From Spirochaetia bacterium (GTDB lineage Bacteria; Spirochaetota; Spirochaetia; B11-G9), in NCBI GenBank assembly GCA_027859095.1, contig JAQIBN010000087.1:1-48966 (forward strand): 48,966 nucleotides of DNA. The letters run 5' to 3'. Below, piece by piece: positions 9,002-18,179 of the stretch. A program made the translations under genes and the position numbers. Every line of letters begins with the position of its first letter. Position 1 is the first letter of the stretch. Below the pieces are notes generated by a model, which saw nothing but the letters and a program-made list of their open reading frames with translations, did not search any database and was not told where the DNA came from.

Positions 9002-9956
9002 TTGTACTTATAAAGATATCAGTAATACTGGACTCATACAACGGAGAGGTCTCAAGAAGTTTCTTTTCCTGAAGCCAGTTTATCACATCATTCCATTGGT
9101 TCTGATCCGGGATTTCTCCATAAGGGAACTCAGGTATTCTGAATGTATTTTCTATAATTTCAGGCACCCTGACTTTTTCGAGGAACAGTTTCCTAAATGT
9201 TTCAGGATTTGAATTAAGATCTTTTACTGCTTTGTTCCATGCTCTTATGAATCCTTTTACTGCATGTGAATTATTGTCAGTCAGGGCTGTAGTAAAGCTT
9301 AGAACACTTATTGAAAATTCCGGATGGGAGAGATCATCTGTTACAAGAATAGCACCTGCTGCTATTGCCGCCTCCCCAAGAGGATCGGGAAGTGTTGCTG
9401 CCGAAAGAGCTCCGCTCATTAGAAGTTGAAATCTTTCGGGGATAACAGGGACATTTTTTGTTTTTATAGAATCTGCCGGAACACCTTCAGCCTGAAGTAT
9501 TCTCATGGTTAGATATTCAATTACTGTATTTTTAGATACCGCAATAGGGATACCTGCCAGATCCAGAGGAGAAGATATTTTACTTCCAGGAGAGGCCAGG
9601 ATTCGAAAGTATGGGCTTCCTGTCATAGGTTTTCTAACTGTTATGACTGCCTTGAGTTGTATTTCATCTCTGTTAAAAAGAGCCAGAGTTGAAAGTTCGT
9701 TGAGCATACCGTCTATTTCACCGGACTGCATTAATCGATCTCTCTCGATTGGATTAGCTACTGATAGAGCTTTTACATCAAGATTTTCCTCCAGGAAATA
9801 CCCTTGCTCTTCAGCAATATATAGTGGGAGTGCATCAATAATAGGAAGGAATGCTACTGTAAGACTTGTTGTAGCAGGATTGGATTCTGAACTACCGGCT
9901 GCGAAAATATGAACTGAAAAATAGAATATTACAAAAATAAGTATCAATTTTTTCAT
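8994..9956 (-). CDS. ABC transporter substrate-binding protein (NMT1/SsuA-like)
   Basis: Signal peptide MKKLILIFVIFYFSVHIFAAGSSES; LPLYIAEEQGYFLEENLDVKAL. Confidence 0.9.
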   Translation of the reverse strand: MKKLILIFVIFYFSVHIFAAGSSESNPATTSLTVAFLPIIDALPLYIAEEQGYFLEENLDVKALSVANPIERDRLMQSGEIDGMLNELSTLALFNRDEIQLKAVITVRKPMTGSPYFRILASPGSKISSPLDLAGIPIAVSKNTVIEYLTMRILQAEGVPADSIKTKNVPVIPERFQLLMSGALSAATLPDPLGEAAIAAGAILVTDDLSHPEFSISVLSFTTALTDNNSHAVKGFIRAWNKAVKDLNSNPETFRKLFLEKVRVPEIIENTFRIPEFPYGEIPDQNQWNDVINWLQEKKLLETSPLYESSITDIFISTND

Positions 9957-10450
9957 GTATAAATTCCTTATTGGATAATGTGAAAGTCAAAAACCTTACT
10001 ATTTTTGTACTCTACAATACTTTTATCTGTCAAGTAACCTCTGGTTTTAAATTATATAATGTGAATATTTCACAATAAAAATAAAATAAGAAAATAGTAC
10101 AAAGTATCAGTTTATATAAAAAGAAAAAAGTTATAGATTAGGAAAATCAATATTATAAACATATATTGAACATTTTTCTTGACAATGGCGAATCCAGATC
10201 GAATTGCATTTGTGGAATTATTGTCCGAGGGCGAAAGGAGGGCCAAACAGTATTCTATGTCTTGAAGTATCCAAGGCTCTATGAAGCATGTCTCATTATT
10301 CGTGAGGTTGTTCACTTTAAATTCCTTTTTAATCACTTTTAACCAAATATTTCACTATTCCCACTGTAAAAGTGGCTTAAAAAAGTCTTTTATACTTTTA
10401 AAACCAGCCATCTTAAGAAACTATTATATTATTCCGTAAATCATCACTTT

Positions 10451-10469
10451 AAAATATATTTAATATTTT
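10451..10469. promoter_or_regulatory. Candidate ArsR-type operator
   Basis: Near-palindrome AAAATATATTTAATATTTT upstream of the arsR-like gene; AT-rich background makes this weak. Confidence 0.3.
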
Positions 10470-10514
10470 TATTTTACTTGATTTATTTTGAAGTACAGTT
10501 TAATATCTATTAAA

Positions 10515-10844
10515 ATGTTAACAAAAGATGTATTAAAGGCTAAATTCTCCGCAGACGATAACGCCTGTGGGGAATTAATGAAGGTTCTGGACTTGTTTTC
10601 CAGTAAAACACGTTTCCGAATATTGTGTATACTTAGAGAACAGGATTTTTGTGTAAGTGATATAGCAGAAATTGTTGAAGAGGGGAAAATATCCAATATC
10701 TCTCAACAACTTAAAATTTTGTCAATGTCAAAAATAATATCCAGATATAGAGTAGAAAAAAGAGTTTTTTATAAACTCGAAGATGAACGTATTAGGCGTA
10801 TTGTAGACTTTCTACATGGGCAATATATAGATTCTGACAACTAA
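10515..10844 (+). CDS. ArsR-family transcriptional regulator
   Basis: LFSSKTRFRILCILREQDFCVSDIAEIVEEGKISNISQQLKILSMSKIISRYRVEKRVFYKL winged HTH; ATG at 10515. Confidence 0.88.
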   Translation: MLTKDVLKAKFSADDNACGELMKVLDLFSSKTRFRILCILREQDFCVSDIAEIVEEGKISNISQQLKILSMSKIISRYRVEKRVFYKLEDERIRRIVDFLHGQYIDSDN

Positions 10845-10855
10845 GGATGGGGTTA

Positions 10856-12088
10856 ATGAAAAGAATTGTTATTTTAGGTGCCGGAACTGGCGGCACAATG
10901 ATGGCTAATCATCTTGTAAAAAAAATTAATAAAAAAGAATGGTCCATAACAGTAATAGACCAGGAAACTAAACACTACTATCAGGCGGGGTATATTTTTA
11001 TTCCATTTGGTATGGAATCAAAAAGAACTCTTACAAAACAGATAAAACAGTTCCTCCCAAAGGGAATTGGGCACATGAATATTAGGGTTGACCTGATTAA
11101 ACCGGAAGAGAACAAATTGGTTCTTTCTGATGGTAAAGAACTGGACTATGATATCCTTATTACTGCTACAGGGTGCAGGATTGTACCTTCTGAAGTAGAG
11201 GGTATGGATGGAGAAGGGTGGATGCGTGATATTTTCGATTTTTATACAGTAGAAGGTGCTACTGCACTTGCTGAAAAACTGAAAACCTGGGAAGGCGGAA
11301 ATCTTGTGGTTCACACAGCAGAAATGCCTATAAAATGTCCTGTAGCTCCTCTAGAATTTACCTTTCTTTCAGATTGGTTTTTGACAAAAAATGGAAAAAG
11401 ATCTGCAACAAAGCTAATCTATGTAACTCCTCTTTCAGGAGCTTTCACCAAAGAGAAAACTTCAGAGATCCTTGGACATCTGTTGGAAAATAAAAATATT
11501 GAAATTGTTCCGGATTTTGCAGTTGAAAAAATTGATCCGGCAAATAGGATCATGCGTTCTTTCGATGGTATAGAGATTAAATATGATTTGCTTGTTACAA
11601 TTCCAACCAATATGGGAGATGAACTGTATGAAAAGTCCGGAATGGGAGATGAACTGAACTTTATTCCAACAGATAAACATACACTTCAGTCAAAAAAACA
11701 TGAAAATATATTTGTAATAGGTGATGCTTCTGATGTTCCAACTTCAAAAGCAGGTTCTGTTGCTCATGCCCAGGGAGAAGTTGTAACAAAAAATATACTA
11801 AGATATATCGCAGGAAAGGATCTTCTTCCAGATTTTGATGGTCATGCAAACTGCTTTATTGAATCAGGATATGGTAAGGGTTTTCTCATTGACTTTAATT
11901 ATGATATTCCTCCTGCAGAAGGAACATTTCCTGTTCCGGGACTGGGACCATTTTCTCTGCTTAAAGAGACTAGAATGAATCATTTGGGAAAACTTAGTGC
12001 TAAATGGATTTACTGGAACATTTTTCTAAAAGGGATAAAGATACCCTTTATAACATCTAAGTTAACCATGAAAGGGAAAAAATTTTAA
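10856..12088 (+). CDS. FAD-dependent oxidoreductase, sulfide:quinone oxidoreductase-like
   Basis: MKRIVILGAGTGGTMMANHL; MPIKCPVAPLEFTFLSD; VIGDASDVPTSKAGSVAHAQGEVV. Confidence 0.85.
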   Translation: MKRIVILGAGTGGTMMANHLVKKINKKEWSITVIDQETKHYYQAGYIFIPFGMESKRTLTKQIKQFLPKGIGHMNIRVDLIKPEENKLVLSDGKELDYDILITATGCRIVPSEVEGMDGEGWMRDIFDFYTVEGATALAEKLKTWEGGNLVVHTAEMPIKCPVAPLEFTFLSDWFLTKNGKRSATKLIYVTPLSGAFTKEKTSEILGHLLENKNIEIVPDFAVEKIDPANRIMRSFDGIEIKYDLLVTIPTNMGDELYEKSGMGDELNFIPTDKHTLQSKKHENIFVIGDASDVPTSKAGSVAHAQGEVVTKNILRYIAGKDLLPDFDGHANCFIESGYGKGFLIDFNYDIPPAEGTFPVPGLGPFSLLKETRMNHLGKLSAKWIYWNIFLKGIKIPFITSKLTMKGKKF

Positions 12089-12107
12089 ATTATAAGGAGA
12101 TATATTT

Positions 12108-12425
12108 ATGGGACAAAAAGAAATTGCTGGTAAAACAGTATCAGTAAATGAAGAAGGGTATTTGACCATCCACGAAGAATGGAATAAAGAAATAGCTGCT
12201 GCAATAGCAGTTGAAGAAGGAATAGGAGAACTTAAAGAAGGACATTGGAAGGTTATTGAGTTCCTTCAGAAAGAATTTAAAGAAAATGGTACCGTACCTT
12301 CTCTTAGGCGTGTAACAAAAGCCGGAGGTGTTCCTACAAAAGATTTATATGCTTTTTTCCCAGGTGGACCTTTAAAAAAATCATCAAAAATTGCTGGTTT
12401 ATTGAAACCTGCCAGCTGTGTATAG
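12108..12425 (+). CDS. DsrC/TusE family sulfur-carrier protein
   Basis: GYLTIHEEWN...GHWKVIEFLQKEF...FPGGPLKKSSKIAGLLKPASCV with penultimate Cys. Confidence 0.92.
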   Translation: MGQKEIAGKTVSVNEEGYLTIHEEWNKEIAAAIAVEEGIGELKEGHWKVIEFLQKEFKENGTVPSLRRVTKAGGVPTKDLYAFFPGGPLKKSSKIAGLLKPASCV

Positions 12426-12434
12426 GAGTTAATT

Positions 12435-12911
12435 ATGGCAGAAACTAAAGACGCTATCAAAAAAATATCCCTAGTATGTTCAAAGGGATCCCTGGATGGG
12501 ATTTACCCTGCACTGATAATGGCAAATGGAGCCAGAATGGAAGGTATTGAAGTTTCCATTTTCTTCACTTTTTTTGGAATGGATGCAATTACTAAAAAGA
12601 AAATGAATAAAATAAAAATTGCTACAGTTGGAAATCCAGGTATGGGTATGCCTACATGGCTGGGAGCAATTCCTGGAATGTCTGCAATGGCGACATGGAT
12701 GATGGGTAAAACTATGGATAAGCTGGATATTCCTCCAATTCCTGAGTTTATTGAGATGATTCATGATGCAGGTGGAAAATTGTATGCATGTAAAGCAACT
12801 GTGGATATGTTTGGATTAACTATGGATGATTTTTGTCCTCAGGTTGAAAAGGTTCTTACGGTTGGTGATTTTTATGAACTTTCTGCAGGTGCGGAGATTA
12901 TTTTTACATAG
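12435..12911 (+). CDS. DsrE/DsrF/DrsH-like family protein
   Basis: SLVCSKGSLDGIYPALIMANGARMEGIEVSIFFTFFGMDAITKKKM...LYACKATVDMFGLTMDDF. Confidence 0.9.
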   Translation: MAETKDAIKKISLVCSKGSLDGIYPALIMANGARMEGIEVSIFFTFFGMDAITKKKMNKIKIATVGNPGMGMPTWLGAIPGMSAMATWMMGKTMDKLDIPPIPEFIEMIHDAGGKLYACKATVDMFGLTMDDFCPQVEKVLTVGDFYELSAGAEIIFT

Positions 12912-12932
12912 ATATAAATATTGAATTTGAAC

Positions 12933-12972
12933 GTAGAGACGTAGCGTTCTATATAGCACGCTACGTCTCTAC
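12933..12972. repeat. Perfect 15-bp inverted repeat (hairpin/REP-like)
   Basis: GTAGAGACGTAGCGT - TCTATATAGC - ACGCTACGTCTCTAC between convergent genes. Confidence 0.85.
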
Positions 12973-13001
12973 AAACCATAACGGTTGGATCCCTGTAAAA
13001 A

Positions 13002-13865
13002 TTAATCCAAATTTAAATAATCACAAAGTTTAAACAGACTTTTAACAGAGGTTTTTTCTTCAAAACTATTTAAACTATTTTTAGCTTTACTGATTCTGGA
13101 CTTACCTTCGGATGCAATATCGGTCATTTTTGAATAAACTGCATCTTCATCCGCAATATCATCTGCCAATTGGAAAGCATAACCGAAACTAAGGCCAAAG
13201 CTGGCAAAAGAATTTATTTCCTTTTCTGAACCTCCGGCTATTATTGCACCGCTTCTGCAGCTGGCTTCCATAAGCAGTGCTGTCTTTTTTTCAAGAATAA
13301 TAAGGTACTCACTAAAATCAGCATCTTTACTTAAAGAAATAAGTTTTTGCTGAAAGACTTCACCAAAACACATGGCCTGAGTAAGATTACTGAATAGTGA
13401 GAGTAATTGATTTTTTATTTCCCAGTCATCAAGTGGAAGATTAAGGACAATAGAAAAAAACTGAGCAAATAGAATATCTCCAACAAGGACTGCAATTTTG
13501 GAACCATATTCTGCATTAAGAGAATGCTGAGTACGCCTACTATCTGCTTCATCAATGATATCATCGTGGATTAAAGATGCAGTATGGAGAAGTTCTACAC
13601 CTGCTGCTAATTGAATGAGAGCTTCTTTTCTTTCCTGGTATACTTTGTCTGAAGAAGATACTGATTTTGCACTTAATAAAAAAAGAGCTGGTCTAAGCAT
13701 TTTCCCAGGGATATTAAACACATGCTGTAGTACTTTAGTTACGTAGCCTTCACTCCAGGATTCCCCTGTATGTTTTGACAAAATTCCTGCAATTTGCTGG
13801 CCAAGCTCCTTTTCTACAAGCTTATGTTCTAAAGCTATTGGTTCCAGAATAGATTTTAATTTCAC
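13002..13865 (-). CDS. Polyprenyl diphosphate synthase
   Basis: LIHDDIIDEADSRR and FQLADDIADED aspartate-rich motifs. Confidence 0.92.
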   Translation of the reverse strand: MKLKSILEPIALEHKLVEKELGQQIAGILSKHTGESWSEGYVTKVLQHVFNIPGKMLRPALFLLSAKSVSSSDKVYQERKEALIQLAAGVELLHTASLIHDDIIDEADSRRTQHSLNAEYGSKIAVLVGDILFAQFFSIVLNLPLDDWEIKNQLLSLFSNLTQAMCFGEVFQQKLISLSKDADFSEYLIILEKKTALLMEASCRSGAIIAGGSEKEINSFASFGLSFGYAFQLADDIADEDAVYSKMTDIASEGKSRISKAKNSLNSFEEKTSVKSLFKLCDYLNLD

Positions 13866-13866
13866 C

Positions 13867-14475
13867 TTATACCACTTCTTCTATAGTTATTGTATTTGTG
13901 GGACAAACGTAAGCACATGAGCCACAACCTATACATGTTTCTGCATATTTCTCAAATGGAGTTTTAACTGTTCTTTCCATACCCCTGGCAGAGAAACTTA
14001 TGGCATCTCTCATTGGTATTTCAGCACATGCTCTTACACATAATCCACATAGAATACAGTTAGTATCGACAATTGAGGGAGCATCATTAAACAGATACTT
14101 TTCAGCCGGTGTTTGTTCTTCACTATCCTCTGGCAGTCCAATCTCTTTAGCCAGGACTCTTAATTCACTAGCTTTAGGGCTTCTTGATATTAACATAGAC
14201 AGAATAAATCGTCTGGCCTGAATTACTTTGGAACTGTGAGTTTCAATAATCTGGCCTTCTCCAATTTTAGCTGTACAGGCAGGCATAAGTTTCTTCATAT
14301 CAGGGTTTCTTGTTGTTGCAACATCTACAAGACAGAGTCTGCAACCTCCAAAAGGTGTCAGATGTTCGTTATTACAGAGAGTGGGAATTTTAATTCCCTG
14401 TTTTGAAGCCGACTCCAAAATTGTCGTTTCATTTCCCTTTTCTATTATTTTTCCATTAAGTGTATATTTGATCAT
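13867..14475 (-). CDS. 2Fe-2S/4Fe-4S electron-transfer subunit (HoxU / HydA N-terminus-like, no H-cluster domain)
   Basis: CNNEHLTPFGGCRLC, CILCGLCVRAC and CIGCGSCAYVCP; 202 aa. Confidence 0.85.
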   Translation of the reverse strand: MIKYTLNGKIIEKGNETTILESASKQGIKIPTLCNNEHLTPFGGCRLCLVDVATTRNPDMKKLMPACTAKIGEGQIIETHSSKVIQARRFILSMLISRSPKASELRVLAKEIGLPEDSEEQTPAEKYLFNDAPSIVDTNCILCGLCVRACAEIPMRDAISFSARGMERTVKTPFEKYAETCIGCGSCAYVCPTNTITIEEVV

Positions 14476-16268
14476 GATTCAATCCTTACAGCATCAAAGT
14501 TACAAACAGCTTTACAAATTCCACATTTAACACAGACCTCAGGATCGATAATGTGTATACCTTTTCTTTCCCCTGAAATAGCATCAACAGGACAGTCTCT
14601 GGCGCAGAGTGTACAACCAGTACATTTATCTGCCAGTATCGTATATTGAATTAGTGATTTACATTCCTTTGCAGGGCATCTGCCCTCTTTTATATGTGCA
14701 TCATATTCATCTCTAAAATATTTAAGTGTTGTTAAAACAGGGTTTGGAGCAGTAGCTCCCAAAGCACATAAAGAGGTTGACCCTATAAGCTCAGACATCT
14801 CTAACAGAATATCTATATCCTCTTCTTTTCCTTTCCCTTCTGTTATTCTTGTCAGGATATCAAGCATATGTCTTGTACCCTCCCGGCAAGGAGTACATTT
14901 TCCACAGGATTCCTGCTGGGTGAAGGCAAGAAAATATCTTGCAACCTCAACCATACAGTTGTCCTCATCCATGACTATCATACCACCGGATCCTACAATA
15001 GATCCAATTTTAGCAAAGGTATCATAACCTACTGGTGTGTCCAATAGGGACTCGGGTATACAACCTCCCGAAGGACCGCCGGTTTGAACGGCTTTAAACT
15101 TTTTGCCATTCATGACTCCACCGCCAATATCAAAAATGATATCCCGTACAGAGATTCCCATAGGAACTTCTACAAGGCCGGTATTATTTACTTTTCCAAC
15201 AAGAGAGAAAACCTTTGTTCCCTTACTTGTTTCTGTACCGATAGATGAATACCACGTTGCTCCACGATTTATAATATGTCTGATATTTGCCCAGGTTTCC
15301 ACATTATTTATATTAGTTGGTTTCCCCATATAACCAGCTACTGCCGGGTAAGGAGGTCGAACTCTTGGTTCTGGCATATTCCCTTCCAAAGAAGCTATTA
15401 AGGAAGTTTCTTCACCACAGACAAAAGCACCTGCGCCTCTGTTTACAGAGACATCAAATTCAAAACCAGTTCCAAAAATATCATCCCCTAATAATCCATA
15501 AGTTCTTGCATCTTTTATTGCTTTGTATATTCTTTCTACTGCCAGAGGGTACTCACCTCTTACATAAATAAATCCATGGGAGGCACCAATTGCATATGCT
15601 CCTATGGCCATTCCTTCCAAAATAACATGGGGATCTGATTCTACTATGGATCTATCCATAAATGCACCAGGGTCACCTTCATCAGCATTACATATAATAT
15701 ATTTTTCATCACCAGGAGAGTTCTTTGCAAATCCCCATTTCATGCCTGTAGAGAAACCACCTCCTCCACGACCTCTTAATCCAGAATCTTTAACTTCTTT
15801 AATTATCTCTTCAGGAGTCATTTCTGTAAGAGCTTTCGCAAGAGCAGAATAACCCTCTCTACCAATATATTCATCAATATTTTCAGGATCTATAAGCCCC
15901 CGGTTTGCCAGAGCTATAAGTTTCTGTTTTTTAAAAAAGCCAATATCTGAAAGCTTTGGAATGGGATCATCTCCCTCTTTTGGAACATACATATGCTTTT
16001 CTACGGGGCGGCCTTTAAGAAAATGTTCTTCCACAAGATAGGGAATATCTTTTTCTTCCAGCATTTCATAAAAAATATCTCCAGGTTGAACGATCATAAT
16101 TGGGCCTCTTTCACAAAACCCCTGACAACCTGTGTCTACAACCTGGATTTCATCCTGAAGGTTATGTTTTTCAAGCTCTCTGTTAAACGCTTTTTCGATA
16201 TCAAAAGCTCTGTTAGATACACAACCGGTACCTGCACAAAGCATAAGATGCATTCTATATTCCTGCAT
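14472..16268 (-). CDS. NuoF/HydB-like NADH-binding flavoprotein with C-terminal ferredoxin domains
   Basis: N-terminal Trx-like 2Fe-2S; GLRGRGGGGFSTGMKW; CNADEGDPGAFMDR; ESCGKCTPCREG; CTGCTLCARDCP, CVKCGICKAVC. Confidence 0.95.
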   Translation of the reverse strand: MQEYRMHLMLCAGTGCVSNRAFDIEKAFNRELEKHNLQDEIQVVDTGCQGFCERGPIMIVQPGDIFYEMLEEKDIPYLVEEHFLKGRPVEKHMYVPKEGDDPIPKLSDIGFFKKQKLIALANRGLIDPENIDEYIGREGYSALAKALTEMTPEEIIKEVKDSGLRGRGGGGFSTGMKWGFAKNSPGDEKYIICNADEGDPGAFMDRSIVESDPHVILEGMAIGAYAIGASHGFIYVRGEYPLAVERIYKAIKDARTYGLLGDDIFGTGFEFDVSVNRGAGAFVCGEETSLIASLEGNMPEPRVRPPYPAVAGYMGKPTNINNVETWANIRHIINRGATWYSSIGTETSKGTKVFSLVGKVNNTGLVEVPMGISVRDIIFDIGGGVMNGKKFKAVQTGGPSGGCIPESLLDTPVGYDTFAKIGSIVGSGGMIVMDEDNCMVEVARYFLAFTQQESCGKCTPCREGTRHMLDILTRITEGKGKEEDIDILLEMSELIGSTSLCALGATAPNPVLTTLKYFRDEYDAHIKEGRCPAKECKSLIQYTILADKCTGCTLCARDCPVDAISGERKGIHIIDPEVCVKCGICKAVCNFDAVRIES

Positions 16269-16663
16269 TAACCTACCCTCTCACTTCCTCTGCCAAGGGC
16301 AGATTCTTCTACAATCTTTCCATTCATTACATGTTCTTTAAAAATTGTCTTAACTTTTTCTTTAGTCAGATGAACATATTTAACAGGAGACTCCCCCTGA
16401 ATTTCAATTGTTGCCATAGGTTCATGACTACAAAGTCCAGCACATCCAGTAGTTGTAAACAAAATATCTTTTTGCCCCGAAGCTTCCAGCTCATCTAAAA
16501 AGGCTTTCATAATATCTCTTGCCCCGGTAGCAATTCCACATGTTCCCATATGGACAGTAATTTTAGCTCTACCAGCTCCGCTTCGCAGGTTTGTAGATGC
16601 TTCCATTTTTTCGCTGATTTTCTTCAAGTCTTCAGGCTTCAAATTCATATTTACCTCCAACAA
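16268..16663 (-). CDS. Thioredoxin-like [2Fe-2S] ferredoxin
   Basis: ITVHMGTCGIATGA...FTTTGCAGLCSHEP. Confidence 0.88.
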   Translation of the reverse strand: MLEVNMNLKPEDLKKISEKMEASTNLRSGAGRAKITVHMGTCGIATGARDIMKAFLDELEASGQKDILFTTTGCAGLCSHEPMATIEIQGESPVKYVHLTKEKVKTIFKEHVMNGKIVEESALGRGSERVG

Positions 16664-16668
16664 CGCCG

Positions 16669-17091
16669 CTATTCAGAATCGCTTTTAAAATTATAAAAAA
16701 AATCAATATCCGGATGGGATAATCTTAAGACCTGAATCGTAAGCATTATATCCCCTATAGGTTTCATATCCGGATGATCCTTTTTAAAAACCGCTTTTAT
16801 TTTGGTACCAACTCCTTTATTGGAGTCAATCTCAAATTCCCCTTCTGTTTCCAGGGCTGCCTGTTTTAACAGGGACACCCCAAATCCAAAATATTTCCCT
16901 TCTTTTGATGAATAGAAAGGACTGGTTACAAGTTTTATTGTTTCCTCATCCATCCCTGATCCATCATCTATTATCAAAAGACACAGAAAATTATCTGTTT
17001 TCTTTTCTTCCAATGTAACTTCAATTCGACTTGCTCTGGCACGAATTGAATTCTCTACTACATCAAGTATGTGTAGGGAAAGATCTTCCAT
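16669..17091 (-). CDS. HATPase_c-domain protein
   Basis: DVVENSIRARASRIEV...IDDGSGMDEE...GFGVSLLKQAA. Confidence 0.88.
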   Translation of the reverse strand: MEDLSLHILDVVENSIRARASRIEVTLEEKKTDNFLCLLIIDDGSGMDEETIKLVTSPFYSSKEGKYFGFGVSLLKQAALETEGEFEIDSNKGVGTKIKAVFKKDHPDMKPIGDIMLTIQVLRLSHPDIDFFYNFKSDSE

Positions 17092-17831
17092 TATCTAACC
17101 ACTCCACGATTGTTTTTACCATGGATTGCCAATATTAATTCTTTAACATTGGGTTCCAAAAGGCTAAACTCTGTCATTCTTTTTCCAATATCCTCAATAT
17201 AATGGGCATCGGAACATGATATATAAGGATACCCGTATAAATATCCTGGTTTCCCTACATTTTCTCTGTCAACAGTCATTTCACTGTTGATTATTTCTAT
17301 ACCATCCAGTTTCAATCCTTCAGGTATAAATCCCAGTTGGCTGAGAATACTGAAAGACTCTCTATCAACATGTGATGCTACTACCATTCCCCCGTTTAGA
17401 TGAACAAGATCAACAATACGGTCAATACTGAGGCTTGTCGCTCCAAACAAGAGTTTTTCACTAACTCCCAGAATCTTATCATTGGAATCAAGAAAAACCT
17501 GATCTCCAAAAGCTTCAGGATTATTGATACCCGGAAGATTGGCCTGAACAATCATCTCCATATTATAAAGATCTTCGTTCCGGTCAAAATACCCAAGAAG
17601 ATGTACTTCCTCTTCGGAACAAATTTCCATTCCACCAATAACTGTAAGTCCTTCCCTTTCACCGGCAGTTCGTACAGCTTCAAAATTACCGGCACTGTTA
17701 TGATCAGTGATTGCGATCATATCCAGTCCCTTTTCTTTAGACTTCGCCACTATCCTTTCTGGCGTCATCCCGTAATCTCCACAAGGAGATAAAATTGTAT
17801 GAAGATGAAGGTCAGCCTTATAAATCTTCAT
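17091..17831 (-). CDS. PHP-domain phosphoesterase
   Basis: KADLHLHTILSPCGDYGMTP...MIAITDHNSAGN...SCSDAHY. Confidence 0.92.
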   Translation of the reverse strand: MKIYKADLHLHTILSPCGDYGMTPERIVAKSKEKGLDMIAITDHNSAGNFEAVRTAGEREGLTVIGGMEICSEEEVHLLGYFDRNEDLYNMEMIVQANLPGINNPEAFGDQVFLDSNDKILGVSEKLLFGATSLSIDRIVDLVHLNGGMVVASHVDRESFSILSQLGFIPEGLKLDGIEIINSEMTVDRENVGKPGYLYGYPYISCSDAHYIEDIGKRMTEFSLLEPNVKELILAIHGKNNRGVVR

Positions 17832-17840
17832 TATTTTATA

Positions 17841-18179
17841 TCAACCAGGAATTCCCAATTGATATAACCTTCCTGTTGTTTCAAAAGCACTTTCGCAACT
17901 ACTCAATACTGTTAAGCCCGCTTCTTCTGCTTTAGTTGCGGCTGCAGGAATTAATTGCCTGTTTTGAATCAGAATTATACCAGCCATATTTTTCATCAAA
18001 GCAATTGCAACAACATTTACATGGGTCTGGTAAGTTATCCATATGTCTCCCTCTTTTCCATGGGCAATTACATCACTCATTAGATCACTTACATATCCTC
18101 TAAGAACTTCAGTCTGGAGGGGGACTTCACCAGAAAGCAGTTTTAGGTCCAGTTTCTCTATAATTTCATTCAGGTGCAT
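17841..18179 (-). CDS. DRTGG-domain protein
   Basis: VLRGYVSDLMSDVIAHGKEGDIWITYQTHVNVVAIA pattern. Confidence 0.8.
   Translation of the reverse strand: MHLNEIIEKLDLKLLSGEVPLQTEVLRGYVSDLMSDVIAHGKEGDIWITYQTHVNVVAIALMKNMAGIILIQNRQLIPAAATKAEEAGLTVLSSCESAFETTGRLYQLGIPG

Noticed and set aside
9505-9912. 135-aa antisense ORF on plus strand
   Set aside because: Overlaps the well-supported substrate-binding protein in antisense; no recognisable domain.
10112-10336. 74-aa minus ORF, and a plus-strand reading ANPDRIAFVELLSEGERRAKQYSMS
   Set aside because: Could be a decayed gene remnant, but I cannot assign a family and the ORF ends in a low-complexity hydrophobic tail.
13867-14475. [FeFe] hydrogenase HydA
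   Set aside because: Only the N-terminal 2Fe-2S/4Fe-4S part is present (202 aa); no H-cluster Cys motifs anywhere in the neighbourhood.
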